DNA of 64,000 bases from Sambucus nigra (lineage: Eukaryota; Streptophyta; Magnoliopsida; Dipsacales; Adoxaceae): the NCBI GenBank assembly GCA_949130495.1, contig OX422222.1:275828109-275892108 (forward strand). The letters are read 5' to 3'. The position numbers and the translations under genes were made by a program. The notes beneath the pieces are model-generated. The model did no database searches, was not told the DNA's origin, and worked only from the letters and a program-made list of their open reading frames with translations. This document shows positions 47,420 through 57,686 of this stretch, in pieces (the first letter of the stretch is position 1; the number at the start of each line of letters is the position of its first letter).

Positions 47420-48580
47420 CGTAAGAGCAAATATTTTAGCTTAGGCTTTTTATTTGTTTTATTTACACTTTGGCATATTTGACATATCTCGTTAAAAATC
47501 GACACACACCGACACGTCGAACCGAACTCCAACATCCCCATGTTCAAGAATCCTCTGCATCTCATGAAGATATAAACTTTTAGGAGTTCTTAACTATTCA
47601 TAATTTTATTTGGGATGTTATTTTTATAAAATCGAGGCTGGATTTTTAACTTTTAAAATAAAAAAATGTGAGCTCGTTCAAACGAGCTGCCTATCTTATT
47701 CAAACGAAATGCCCTTTTTGTTTGAATGGTCATTTAATCTATACATCCAACAAACATCTAACGAGAGCATACAATTTTAATTTTTTATAAGCTCATTAGA
47801 AGTTGATTCTAACAAGATTGTTGTCTCGTTGAGCGAAATGCAATTTTGGTTCAAACGAAGTGACAATCTCGTTCGGATGACTTCTATTTTTGTTCGGACG
47901 AATTCATCGCATTGAATTTTGTATCAGGTTTATAAATACCTATTTTGACTCCAAATTTCATAAGACTTTTGCCAAAACTTTTCCTGCATATTTGTTGCAA
48001 AAAATTTCAAGTTTTATGTTACAAAAACACTTTTAACTCACAAATTTACATCCCCAAATAGTTTTTGTGAATCATTTTGAAACCCTAAAAGTTTCATATC
48101 TTGGATACACTTATAGAGAGGATTCTCTATGGATGAATTTATTAACCCAGGGGATCACGGTAGAAGAAGACTAAAGTCTAATCTATGGATATCGATGGTG
48201 GACCGCCACCTGAGGATGACACTGGACTGAGTCATTTTCTTTAGAGATTTTGAAGACATTGTGCATTATACTTGTGGGTGAATCAAGTAGTCTGTCAGTC
48301 AATAATCTTATAGAACTTTCTAAAGTGCCAAAACATAGGTTTTTCCCTAAAAAGTGATTTTTCCCTACACTCCATGTTTGATTGCATGCTTAGTTTACTT
48401 TTTGTGATTGCATCAGTCAGCTTAGGCAAATCTAATTTAATCAGAAATTAAAATATGTTAAAATTGAATTCGTGTGCTTCAGTTTTTAAAATTCAAAAAT
48501 TACATAAATGAATTTTTTTTGTGGCTATCCTTGCCAAGCGCGATCATACATGCTTACAAGTTGTATCATCCACTCCCAGA
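47420..48580 (+). repeat. E5 3' LTR
   Basis: 1161 bp, similar to 44644-45779 over its whole length. It starts CG instead of TG and ends CCAGA. TATAAATA is at 47931-47938. Confidence 0.8.
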
Positions 48581-49264
48581 TTCAGAACAAAAGACATGTT
48601 CTTTAGGGTTTGATAAACTGATCAAAAATCATCCAAAAGGTTTGGATTTGAAAACAAAAAGAGTTTTATCACAAAAGATGTCTAAAAGGCTTGATTATAA
48701 AATAAAGCTCGTGAGTCTATATATATGGACAAAAATCTCCAAGGGATAAACATGAAAGATTGCATTTGAAATAAAAATAATAATAATTTCTCCGACTCGT
48801 TCGAATGAGATACATTTCAATAGAAGGAAGTAATCTACCTCGTTCGAACACTCGTCCAGCAAACTTTCCAACGAGATTCCAGCGAGGCCAATGTTTGAGA
48901 AAAAAAATCTCATTTGAAGTTCTTCTCACGAGAATTGTGTACTTATTTCAAATGACATCCAATGTCATTCTAAAGACTGCGAATTTTTCAAAAAACATTT
49001 TAAAAACATTTTAGAATAAATATTTATGTTTTTAGTCACTTTTAAAGTACCCCTAAATATATCAATTGCACCAAATCAACCTCATATACCTTATCTATAC
49101 GATTGTAGTGATGATCTCAACTCTTCAATCTCAATTGTTGCTTTCGTTCACTAACTTATCTTCACTTCAAGCTCTTGAGAATGTTCATGATGATATAGAG
49201 GTGTAATGAAATATTCCAAACTTAAAAACATGATCAGTACTATAAACTTTTCTCCTACAAACGC

Positions 49265-49865
49265 ATTACCAAGGATCCAACACATAGAATCATCACTTAT
49301 TCTTAGCTCACATGGGTCGAAAAATTCTACATTTGTTTCTGGTTGTAGGCGAACATGATTATCACATGTGTGAATCCGTTAATTCTCATGCAGTTTGTTT
49401 GTGGCATAGAGATAGTATTGATTGAGGATGTGCTTGATACACATTTGGGTTTGGGTTGAAAGAAGAGTCTAGCCCATACACCATACACCATACACCAAAA
49501 GGTGTATATCACATTTCTTACCACGAGAGATATTATGGGTAGATAATCTATTTCAACAGACATTACTTTGTTAGGGATTATCTATTTTATATTTTGTGGT
49601 TATTTATGAACTTATGGTTCATAGACGATCTCAGGACTTCCCTTACCCCATAGGAAGTCTTATGGATGACATCGTTCAGAGGTATATCATCGATTACCTT
49701 ATTTTATTTCATAGGTTATACAATGATGTCCATCCAATGTCACTCATGATGCTTTGACATTTGTGGGAAAGTCATCGATTATTTTTATTCTCTAGGTATA
49801 CTTAGATTAAGATCTGAATAATTCACTACTATACTTGATCCTATCAAGAGCGTTAATGTTGACCA
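49265..49865 (+). pseudogene. Middle piece of the broken gypsy-associated gene
   Basis: Between E6 and the copia array. No long frame. 'QDFPYPIGSLMDDIVQRYI'-like residues (about 49632-49690) resemble the 'LPY..LLT.IF' segment of the putative plant transposon protein family that is also seen near 63655. Also contains three ATACACC units and an inverted copy (about 49480-49506). Tentative. Confidence 0.25.
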
Positions 49866-50278
49866 TGTTATGTCTACTATTTATAAATAACAATTGTACA
49901 GAATTAATAATTATAATACAATACGGAATTAAAACAGAATTACAGGAATGAAACACTTACTTGAATTTGCAGAAAGAATAATAAAAATAGAAAGATAATC
50001 CGAGCCCTGTGAATCTCACAGTGTCCTTAAGACAATTTATTCCCTCCAATGTGCTTCGAGGTTGATGAATATTGTCTCGCAAGATAGAACGGATTTTCTA
50101 ATTAATTATGTAGCACGACAATAATTAATTACAACGAACTCAAATATGTGGATTTTACTCAACTCAACAAAAATGCAAGATATGTTATGCAGGAAAAGGA
50201 CAGGAATTTTCTGGGACAAAAATGACAGCAATTCTGGAGGAGGGAAATTTTTCAGTAATTAATTCTGCAGGGGAAATG

Positions 50279-50290
50279 TTTAATTTATAG
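50279..50290 (-). promoter_or_regulatory. Copia LTR TATA box
   Basis: CTATAAATTAAA on the reverse strand, conserved in LTR2 (about 56436-56425). Transcription would start roughly 30 bp downstream, near 50255. Confidence 0.6.
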
Positions 50291-50299
50291 CTTTTGTGT

Positions 50300-50395
50300 T
50301 AACTGTTGGAACAGTCAATCGAAATTAACTGTCAAAAACAGTTAATCAATTAAACGAATTAACTGTTGACTGTTGGCAATAACTGCCAACAGTTT
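50300..50395. promoter_or_regulatory. Inverted TAACTG/CAGTTA motif cluster in U3
   Basis: Five or more TAACTG or CAGTTA/AACAGT motifs form nested hairpins, for example 'ttaactgtcaaaaacagttaa' and 'ctgttggcaataactgccaacag' halves, 10-110 bp upstream of the TATA box. The motif matches the plant MYB core. Also present in LTR2 and, shortened, in LTR3. Confidence 0.55.
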
Positions 50396-50513
50396 ATTAA
50401 TTAATTAATTAATTTCGTAATTAATTAATAATTAAAGCCCAAAAAGTTAAATAAATTCGGCCCAAAAATGTAGGAGATTTTTATAAGCCCAAGCCTGAGC
50501 TGAGCCGAGCAGG

Positions 50514-50545
50514 CCGGACGGACGGACGGACGGACGCGCGCGCGT
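50514..50545. repeat. (GGAC)n-(GC)n microsatellite in LTR1
   Basis: About five GGAC units then a CG tract. LTR2 has two GGAC units and a longer CG/TG tract; LTR3 has a minimal 'gacgcgcgtg'. Confidence 0.8.
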
Positions 50546-50951
50546 GGACTTTTGACCGAAAGTCAACCCGTGCATAGCTTAGGTCATCTCCCCTTCAAAG
50601 AGTTGGGATACCCCCAAGGCATCCAAGCCTTAGTCCATACTTAGGGTGTTATTAACTCATCAAAATTCCACTACTCTTCCAATGTGGGACAAGAGTTAAA
50701 ACATACCCAATTCATTAACTTTCATTGCTTTGTGAGTCACTTTGGGGACATATTTATCATTCATAACTTATTGAAATTGGACATATGAAGATACTACGTT
50801 AATCTCCTTGCGGAGGTGAGCGCATTCGTATATGGTCCCACAATTTTTGTAGTGTGGGTCCCACCTAAATTTGAGCTCAAAGTTGCTCAAAAATCTATCC
50901 AGAAAAATCTGGACAGCTTTATAATACCCATTCAATTCCAATTTTCCAACA

Positions 50952-50963
50952 ATCCCCCACATG
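50952..50963 (-). other. Copia copy A polypurine tract
   Basis: On the reverse strand CATGTGGGGGAT, ending right at the 3' LTR. The same sequence follows LTR2 for copy B (57095-57106). Confidence 0.75.
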
Positions 50964-51544
50964 AATGATATATCGCTATAAATAAAAACAAAACAGATGC
51001 TAATGCAGATGCAGACACAAGTTGAGTAAAACTGAAGACTTATTGGATCGGGAGAAGTAGCCTAGTGGCCTTGAACTTTCCTTAGTGATATACTATCAGA
51101 TTTACTTGGTTAATCAGTAGACTTCACGTCCTTGAACCTTCAACCATTTTTGTAAACCTAAACAACAGTATTCACACAATAATTATTCAACACAGTTGGT
51201 TCTCACGTTTGTGTTCATTTTGGTCGTGAACACCACTTGGTTCCGCAAGTATTTTAGAGAATATGCCTTTCATTATTCTCATAGAAGTGGCCCCCTTCTT
51301 ACTCACGTAGGTGACTTCCACAAAGAGTATTCTGTAATACCCCACTTAGACGTACTAAGATATAGATGTCATTAAAAGCATAACTTATCCTAATTTCGCG
51401 ACAGATGTGCACTGTCTCATCTTCGGAATGGATAGGATTAAATATCTTCTAGTGCTTACTGAATACAATGTAGTTCGGTTTGCCCATTGAACCTAGATCT
51501 TGGGATCTCCAGTCAGCTAGGTGGGATTTCCACTATATTGATTC
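50964..51544. other. Copia copy A 3' untranslated region
   Basis: Between the pol stop and the polypurine tract; no gene. The same sequence with few changes lies at 57107-57686 in copy B. Confidence 0.6.
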
Positions 51545-54541
51545 TTATTTATTTATAGGCTTTAGACCCATTCCTCTCGATGATCTTTCAACTTTCTCTC
51601 GGTTTAAACCTTTCGTTAGTGGATTCGATATATTATCTTTTGACTTTACATAGTCAATTGAGATAATTTCGTTTGAGAGAAGTTGTCTAACGGTATTGTG
51701 TCGACGACGAATATGTCGTGACTTTCCGTTATACATGTGATTTTGTGCCCTTCCAATCGCTGATTGGCTATCACAATGTATACATATTGCGGGCACAGGT
51801 TTAGATCAATTTGGAACATCCTCTAAGAAATTTCGAAGCCATTCAGCTTCTTCTCCAGCTTTTTCTAGTGCAATGAATTCAGATTCCATTGTCGATCTAG
51901 CAATGCATGTTTGTTTTGAGGCTTTCCAAGATACGGCTGCACCTCCGAGGGTAAACACATACCCACTCGTAGACTTAGAGTCTTTTGTATCAGATATCCA
52001 ATTTGCATCGCAATGTCCTTCAAGAACAGCTGGATATTTTGAGTAATGCAATCCATAGTTTTGAGTATATTTTAAATAACCCAAAACTCTCAATATAGCT
52101 TTCCAGTGATCTCTTCCTGGATTACTCGTAAATCGACTTAGCTTACTTATTGAGTATGCTATGTCCGATCGCGTACAGTTCATGATATACATTAAACTGC
52201 CGATAATACAAGAATATTCTAGTTGAGATATGCTTTCACCATTATTTCTTGCTAGATGTAAATTTACATCTACAGGTGTCTTGGTAGGACTAATATCATA
52301 CTTCTTGAATTTTTCAAGTACTTTCTCTATGTAATGAGATTGAGATAATATAAGTCCATCCGATGTTCTAGAAATTTTAATTCCTAATATAACATCGGCG
52401 ATTCCCATATCTTTCATGCCAAATCTACTACTTAACATTTCTTTTGTAGTTTTGACAATTTCCAAGTTACTACCCATGATAAGCATATCATCAACATAGA
52501 GGCATACAATGACATATCCATTATGAATGTATTTAAAGTAAACACATTTATCACATTCATTAATTTTGAAAGCATTTGATAACATTGCATTATCAAATTT
52601 TTCATGCCATTGCTTAGGTGCTTGTTTTAATCCATATAGTGATTTAATAAGCTTACATACTTTTCCTTCTTGTGCGGGAGCTTTGAACCCTTCAGGTTGC
52701 TCCATATAAATTTTCTCGTCTAGTTCACCATTTAAGAATGCAGTTTTTACATCCATTTGATGTATTTCAAGTCCATTAATAGCAGCTATTGCTATTAACA
52801 TTCGAATGGACGTTATTCTTGTTACCGGTGAATATGTGTTGAAGTAATCCAACCCTTCCTTTTGCCTATAGCCTTTAGCTACAAGTCTAGCTTTATATTT
52901 ATCAATTGATCCATCGGCCTTCAATTTCTTTTTGTAGATCCATTTATAACCTAATGGTTTTGAACCTGGTGGAAGATCTACTAGTTCCCATGTATGATTT
53001 TGTAGTATGGATTCAATTTCACTATTAATTGTTTCTTTCCAATTGGAAGCATCGGGTAAGGATATAGCTTCTTTATACGATTGAGGTTCATTTTCTAACA
53101 AATATGTTAGAAAATCCGGACCGAAAGAAGTCGAGGTTTTTGCTCTTTTACTACGTCTTGGTTCATCCGCTATTGATTCAATAGGTTGATGAGTACCACT
53201 TGTAGTAGCTTGATTTGTCCTTTTAGAAGGACCAGATTCTCGGGTCATGTTATACGGGAATTCATTTTCAAAAAATGAAGCATCCCTCGATTCAATAACC
53301 GTATTTACATGAATGTTCGAAATCTCAGATTTATAAACTAGAAATTGATATGCACTGCTATTAGTAGCATAACCGATGAATACACAATCCACGGTTTTTG
53401 GCCCTATTCTTACCTTTTTAGGTTTAAGAACCATCACTTTGGCTAAGCACCCCCACATTCGTAAATATTTATAGGAAGGTCTTCGACCTTTCCATAATTC
53501 ATAAGGTGTCTTGTGAGTCTTTTTGTGAGGTACTTTATTGAGAATGTAATTAGCAGAAAGTAAGGCTTCCCCCCACCAATTTTGTGGAGATCCTGAACTT
53601 AATAACATTGAGTTCATCATTTCTTTCAAAGTACGGTTTTTGCGTTCAGCAACACCATTCGATTGAGGAGAATAAGGAGTGGTTGTTTGATGAATAATCC
53701 CATTTTCAGAACAAAATTCCTCAAATGGATATTCATATTCACCTCCTCTATCACTCCTAATAGCCTTTATTGTTTTGCTTAATTGATTCTCAAGTTCATT
53801 CTTATATTGTTTAAATACATTAATAGCCTCATCTTTACTATGTAACAAATATACATAGCAATATTTTGTGCAATTGTCAATAAAAGTAATAAAATACTTT
53901 TTCCCACCTCTAGTTTGAACAAATTTCAAATCACAAATATCGGTGTGAATTAAATCTAAAGGTTCAGTTATCCTTTCAATAGAATGGAAAGGTAATCTAG
54001 CTAATTTAGATTCCACACAAATTTCACATTTATGATTTTTATCAATATTAACTTTTGGCAAAAATTCCAAGTTAATTAATCTACGCAATGTATCAAAATT
54101 AACATGTCCCAATCTAGCATGCCAAATATTAGATGACTCAATCAAGTAAGAAGAACTAGCAATTTCATTCATTGAAATAGATGTTTTAGGGGTTACAGTA
54201 AGAACATTGAGTTTAAGGAGCCCCTCATTTAGGTAGCCCTTTCCTACATACATGTCATTTTTAGACAACACAAAGCGATCAGACACAAACACAAGCTTAA
54301 AACAATTTTTAGTAAGGAGAGATCCAGAAATCAGATTCTTTCGGATATCAGGCACGTGAAGAACATTGTTGAGAGTAAGGTCCTTTCTAGAAGTCATTTT
54401 CAAAGAAATCTTTCCTTGTCCCACCACCTTAGAAGTGGAAGAATTTCCCATAAAAAGGTTCTCCTCATTTTCCAAAGGCTTATAGGTGGAGAACATCCAT
54501 TTGTTTGCACAAATGTGTCGTGTGGCTCCAGTGTCCACCCA
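51545..54541 (-). pseudogene. Copia copy A pol part (protease, integrase, RT, RNase H)
   Basis: In frame with gag. Numbered from the valine of '[10 protein letters not shown]' (54538): protease motif DTGA at 2-5; GAG-pre-integrase with H140, H145, C171, C174 (HHCC zinc site); integrase catalytic residues D200, D263 and E298; RT with '[18 protein letters not shown]' and the active-site YVDD at about 680-683 (52500-52489); RNase H with '[19 protein letters not shown]' and 'MESEF', ending '..[12 protein letters not shown]'. The order PR-IN-RT-RH is that of Ty1/copia. The frame is open except for a TGA at 51806-51808, where copy B has a tryptophan codon, leaving the last 86 codons cut off. It copies and integrates the element DNA in particles. 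The stop may spare most of RNase H but removes a conserved end. Confidence in the family is very high. Confidence 0.95.
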
Positions 54542-55501
54542 TCATTCCTTGGTATTTCCAACCAAGTTACATTCAGAGACAACGGCAGAAAGATTCATAT
54601 CCGCCAAATCATTAACGATATTCACACCCTCAGTTACATTTGATTGAGGATTGTTTTGATTTTGCTTCTTCGACTTACGACACTCGCTTGAGCGGTGTCC
54701 AGGTTTACCACAATTGTAGCATTTGCCTTTGAACTTTTTCTTGTTATGTTTGGAAGTGCCTTCCCCATCATACTTTCGTTTGTTCTTCTTAGGACCTTCA
54801 ACGACATGGACCTTTGTTTCCATCGGATTCTTCCCACTTTTCTTTTGAGACTCACGGTTGTCTTCTTCGATTCTTAGCCTGACCACCAACTCCTCCACAT
54901 TAATCTCCTTACGCTTGTTCTTGAGATAGTTTTTGAACAAAGTCCAAGATGGTGGCAACTTTTCAACAATTGCAGCAACTTGGAAAGTTTCACTAATTGA
55001 CATTCCTTCAGCATGAATGTCGTGGAGGATCACTTGAAATTCTTGCACTTGCGAGATTACAGATTTAGAATCAACCATTTTGAAGTCCAAAAAACGCCCG
55101 ACGATAAATTTCTTCATCCCAGCATCTTCAGTTTTATACTTCTTTTCCAAAGAATTCCATAATTCTTTGGATGTTTTGATAGTGCAGTAGACATGATACA
55201 GAGTCTTGTCCAAGTAGGCCAAAATATAATTTCGGCATAGGTAATCCGAATGCTTCCAAGCATCGACAGCAGCAACCTTTTCAGCGTCATCTCCCTCTTG
55301 AATAGAGGGGAAACCTTCATATACAAACCTGCCCAGTTGGCAGGTAGTGAGATAGAAGTACATTTGTCCTTGCCAACGTTTGAAGTCAGCCCCAATGAAC
55401 TTTTCCGATTTCTCCCCGTGTGGCATAGATACGGGTGCAGTCACATTTGTGTTGGTGATAATCAGTTTCGTAGGAGTAGTGTTCGTACTTTCTGATTCCA
55501 T
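54542..55501 (-). CDS. Copia copy A gag part
   Basis: The start is set at the ATG at 55501 ('MESESTNTTPTKL'). The frame is open up to 55609, but the extra residues look unlike Gag. 319 residues: a UBN2-type capsid ('FKRWQGQMYFYLTTCQLG', 'AWKHSDYLCRNYILAYLD', 'ELWNSLEKKYKTEDAG', then 'KLPPSWTLFKNYLKN'), a lysine-rich linker, and a zinc knuckle CYNCGKPGHRSSEC (CX2CX4HX4C) at 261-274. Gag forms the particle and packs RNA. It ends at TGA (54542-54544), directly followed by TGG and the protease start in the same frame, so gag-pol was probably one reading frame interrupted by a nonsense change; readthrough of this TGA cannot be excluded. Leader to the LTR: 55502-56011. Confidence 0.9.
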   Translation of the reverse strand: MESESTNTTPTKLIITNTNVTAPVSMPHGEKSEKFIGADFKRWQGQMYFYLTTCQLGRFVYEGFPSIQEGDDAEKVAAVDAWKHSDYLCRNYILAYLDKTLYHVYCTIKTSKELWNSLEKKYKTEDAGMKKFIVGRFLDFKMVDSKSVISQVQEFQVILHDIHAEGMSISETFQVAAIVEKLPPSWTLFKNYLKNKRKEINVEELVVRLRIEEDNRESQKKSGKNPMETKVHVVEGPKKNKRKYDGEGTSKHNKKKFKGKCYNCGKPGHRSSECRKSKKQNQNNPQSNVTEGVNIVNDLADMNLSAVVSECNLVGNTKE

Positions 55502-56011
55502 TTCTGTTACAAAAACAGATTTTTTATCAATGATAAAATTCATATATAATGAATTAATCAAAACAGAATACAAAATCATGTGCACAAATTTCCTCCAAAT
55601 ATAATTCACAATAAATGAATTCCAAAAGAATTCAAATAATAATTCAGAATAAAACTATAATAAAAACAGAATTCCGTACAAAACAGAATTAAATTATAAA
55701 ATCTGTGTCACACTGATTTTTAATAATAAAAGAATTCCGTACAAAACAGAATTATAATTTAAGATTAATTTTTTTTTTTAGATAAACAGATTTTAACTAG
55801 AATACACAAATAAAATTTATTTTCTAAAACAGAACATAAAAATAGTATAGAAATTAATTTCTGTACCAAAACTGTTTTACTAATTTCTACAAGAAAGCAG
55901 TAAATTAATTCATTTTATTCTGTCAATACAAATTTATTTCTAACAAATAAATTTTTGTAATAAAAAATTATGTACACTAAAACAGTAGACTTTTATAAAT
56001 TGTCTTAAGAT
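55502..56011 (-). other. Copia leader and putative self-primer site
   Basis: AT-rich, no gene; ACAGAATT-type words recur. Next to the LTR no TGG-starting tRNA primer site exists. Instead 56009-55995 (reverse strand CTTAAGACAATTTAT) starts two bases after the LTR end and is perfectly complementary to the LTR transcript segment from 50040-50026. Confidence 0.7.
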
Positions 56012-57094
56012 TGTTATGTCTACTATTTATAAATAACAATTGTACAGAATTAATAATTATAATATAATACGGAATTAAAACAGAATTACAGGAATGAAAC
56101 ACTTACTTGAATTTGCAGAAACAATAATAAAAATAGAAAGATAATCCGAGCCCTGTGAATCTCACAGTGTCCTTAAGACAATTTATTCCCTCCAATGTGC
56201 TTCGAGGTTGATGAATATTATCTCCCAAGATAGAACGGATTTTCTAATTAATTATGTAGCACGACAATAATTAATTACAACGAACTCAAATCTGTGTCTT
56301 TTACTCAACTCAACAACAATGCAAGATATGTTATGCACGAAAAGGACAGGAATTTTCTGGGACAAAAATGACAGCAATTTTGGAGGAGGGAAATTTTTCA
56401 GTAATTAATTCTGTAGGGAAAATATTTAATTTATAGCTTTTGTGTTGACTCTTGGAACAGTCAATCGAAATTAACTGTCAAAAACAGTTAATCAATTAAA
56501 CGAATTAACTGTTGACTGTTGGCAATAACTGCCAACAGTTTATTAATTAATTAATTAATTTCGTAATTAATTAATAATTAAAGCCCAGAAAGTTAAATAA
56601 ATTCGGCCCAAAAATGTAGGAGATTTTTATTAGCCCAAGCCTGAGCCGAGCCGAGCTGGTCGGCCGGACGGACGCGCGCGCGCGTGTGTGGACTTTTGAC
56701 CGAAAGTCAACCCGTGCATAGCTTAGGTCGTCTCCCCTTCAAAGAGTTGGGATACCCCCAAGGCATCTAAGCCTTAGTCCATACTTGGGGTGTTATTAAC
56801 TCATCAAAATTCCACTACTCTTCCAATGTGGGACAAGAGTTAAAACATACCCAATTCATTAACTTTCATTGCTTTGTGAGTCACTTTGGGGACATATTTA
56901 TCATTCATAACTTATTGAAATTGGACATATGAATATACTAAGTTAATCTCCTTGCGGAGGTGAACGCATTCGTATATGGTCCCACAATTTCGTAGTGTGG
57001 GTCCCACCTAAATTTGAGCTCAAAGTTGCTCAAAAATCTGTCCAAAAAAATCTGGACACCTTTATAATACCCATTCAATTCCAATTTTCCAATA
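56012..57094 (-). repeat. LTR2, shared middle LTR
   Basis: 1083 bp. It serves as 5' LTR of copy A and 3' LTR of copy B. It ends CCAATA (C to T change). The 15-nt segment complementary to the primer site is conserved at 56172-56186. Confidence 0.9.
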
Positions 57095-57686
57095 ATCCCC
57101 CACATGAATGATATATCGCTATAAATAAAATAAAACAGATGCTAATGCAGATGCAGACACAAGTTGAGTAAAACTGAAGACTTATTGCATCGGAAGAAGT
57201 AGCCTAGTGGCCTTGAACTTTCCTTAGTGATATACTCTCGGATTTACTTGGTTAATCAGTAGACTTCACGTCCTTGAACCGTCAACCGTTTTTGTAAACC
57301 TAGACAACAGTATTCACACAACAATTCTTCAACACAGTTGGTTCTCACGTTTGTGTTCATTTTGGCCATGAACACCACTTGGTTCCGCAAGTATTTTAGA
57401 GAATATGCCTTTCATTATTCTCATAGAAGTGGCCCCCTTCTTACTCACGTAGGTGACTTCCATAAAGAGTATTCTGCAATACCCCACTTAGACGTACTAA
57501 GATATAGATGTCATTAAAAGCATAACTTATCCTAATTTCGTGGCAGATGTGCACTGTCTCATCTTTGGAATGGATAGGATTAAATATCCTCTAGTGCTTA
57601 CTGAATACAATGTAGTTCGGTTTGCCTATTGAACCTAGATCTTGGGATCTCCAGTCAGCTAGGTTGGGTTTCCACTATATTGATTC

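Larger units (their letters stand above)
44644..48580 (+). mobile_element. E5: compact 3.9-kb gag-only LTR retrotransposon
   Basis: LTRs are 44644-45779 and 47420-48580. TSDs are TTTAG (44639-44643) and TTCAG (48581-48585), one mismatch; removing E5 restores continuity with the E6 sister LTR ('gtttagaacaa' at 40265). The primer-type site is at 45782 and the polypurine tract 'ccgaagggggagatt' at 47405-47419. The internal part is only 1640 bp and encodes a coiled-coil/CCHC gag tail. There is no room for pol. Confidence 0.85.
39853..49259 (-). mobile_element. E6: gag-only LTR retrotransposon with E5 inside
   Basis: The left (3') LTR is 39853-40860. The right (5') LTR is 44257-49259, interrupted by E5 and its TSD (44644-48585). 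TSDs are AACGT (39848-39852) and AACGC (49260-49264), one mismatch. On the reverse strand the primer site (44253-44242) follows the 5' LTR, and the polypurine tract 'aagtgggagatt' (40872-40861) precedes the 3' LTR. Without E5 it is about 5.5 kb; the internal 3.4 kb codes only for Gag. Confidence 0.8.
44257..49259 (-). repeat. E6 5' LTR, interrupted by E5
   Basis: The two LTR parts (44257-44643 and 48586-49259) line up continuously with 39853-40860 when E5 is left out. On the reverse strand it begins TGTAGGAGAAAA at 49259 and ends TTTCTCA at 44257. Confidence 0.75.
49866..50951 (-). repeat. LTR1 (3' LTR of copy A)
   Basis: 1086 bp, TGTTATGTC...CCAACA on the + strand. On the reverse strand: MYB-core-like inverted repeats (50400-50300), TATA box CTATAAATTAAA (50290-50279) and the 15-nt segment 50026-50040 complementary to the primer-site position. 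By eye it differs from LTR2 at about 3 percent of positions. Confidence 0.9.

Noticed and set aside
50414..50545. CRISPR-like or satellite array from repeated short words in the copia LTR
   Set aside because: Only a TTAATTAA-rich patch and a GGAC/CG microsatellite; no spaced direct repeats with unique spacers.
54356..55604. + strand frames of 60-95 codons over the copia gag-pol
   Set aside because: Antisense shadows of the gag-pol frame.
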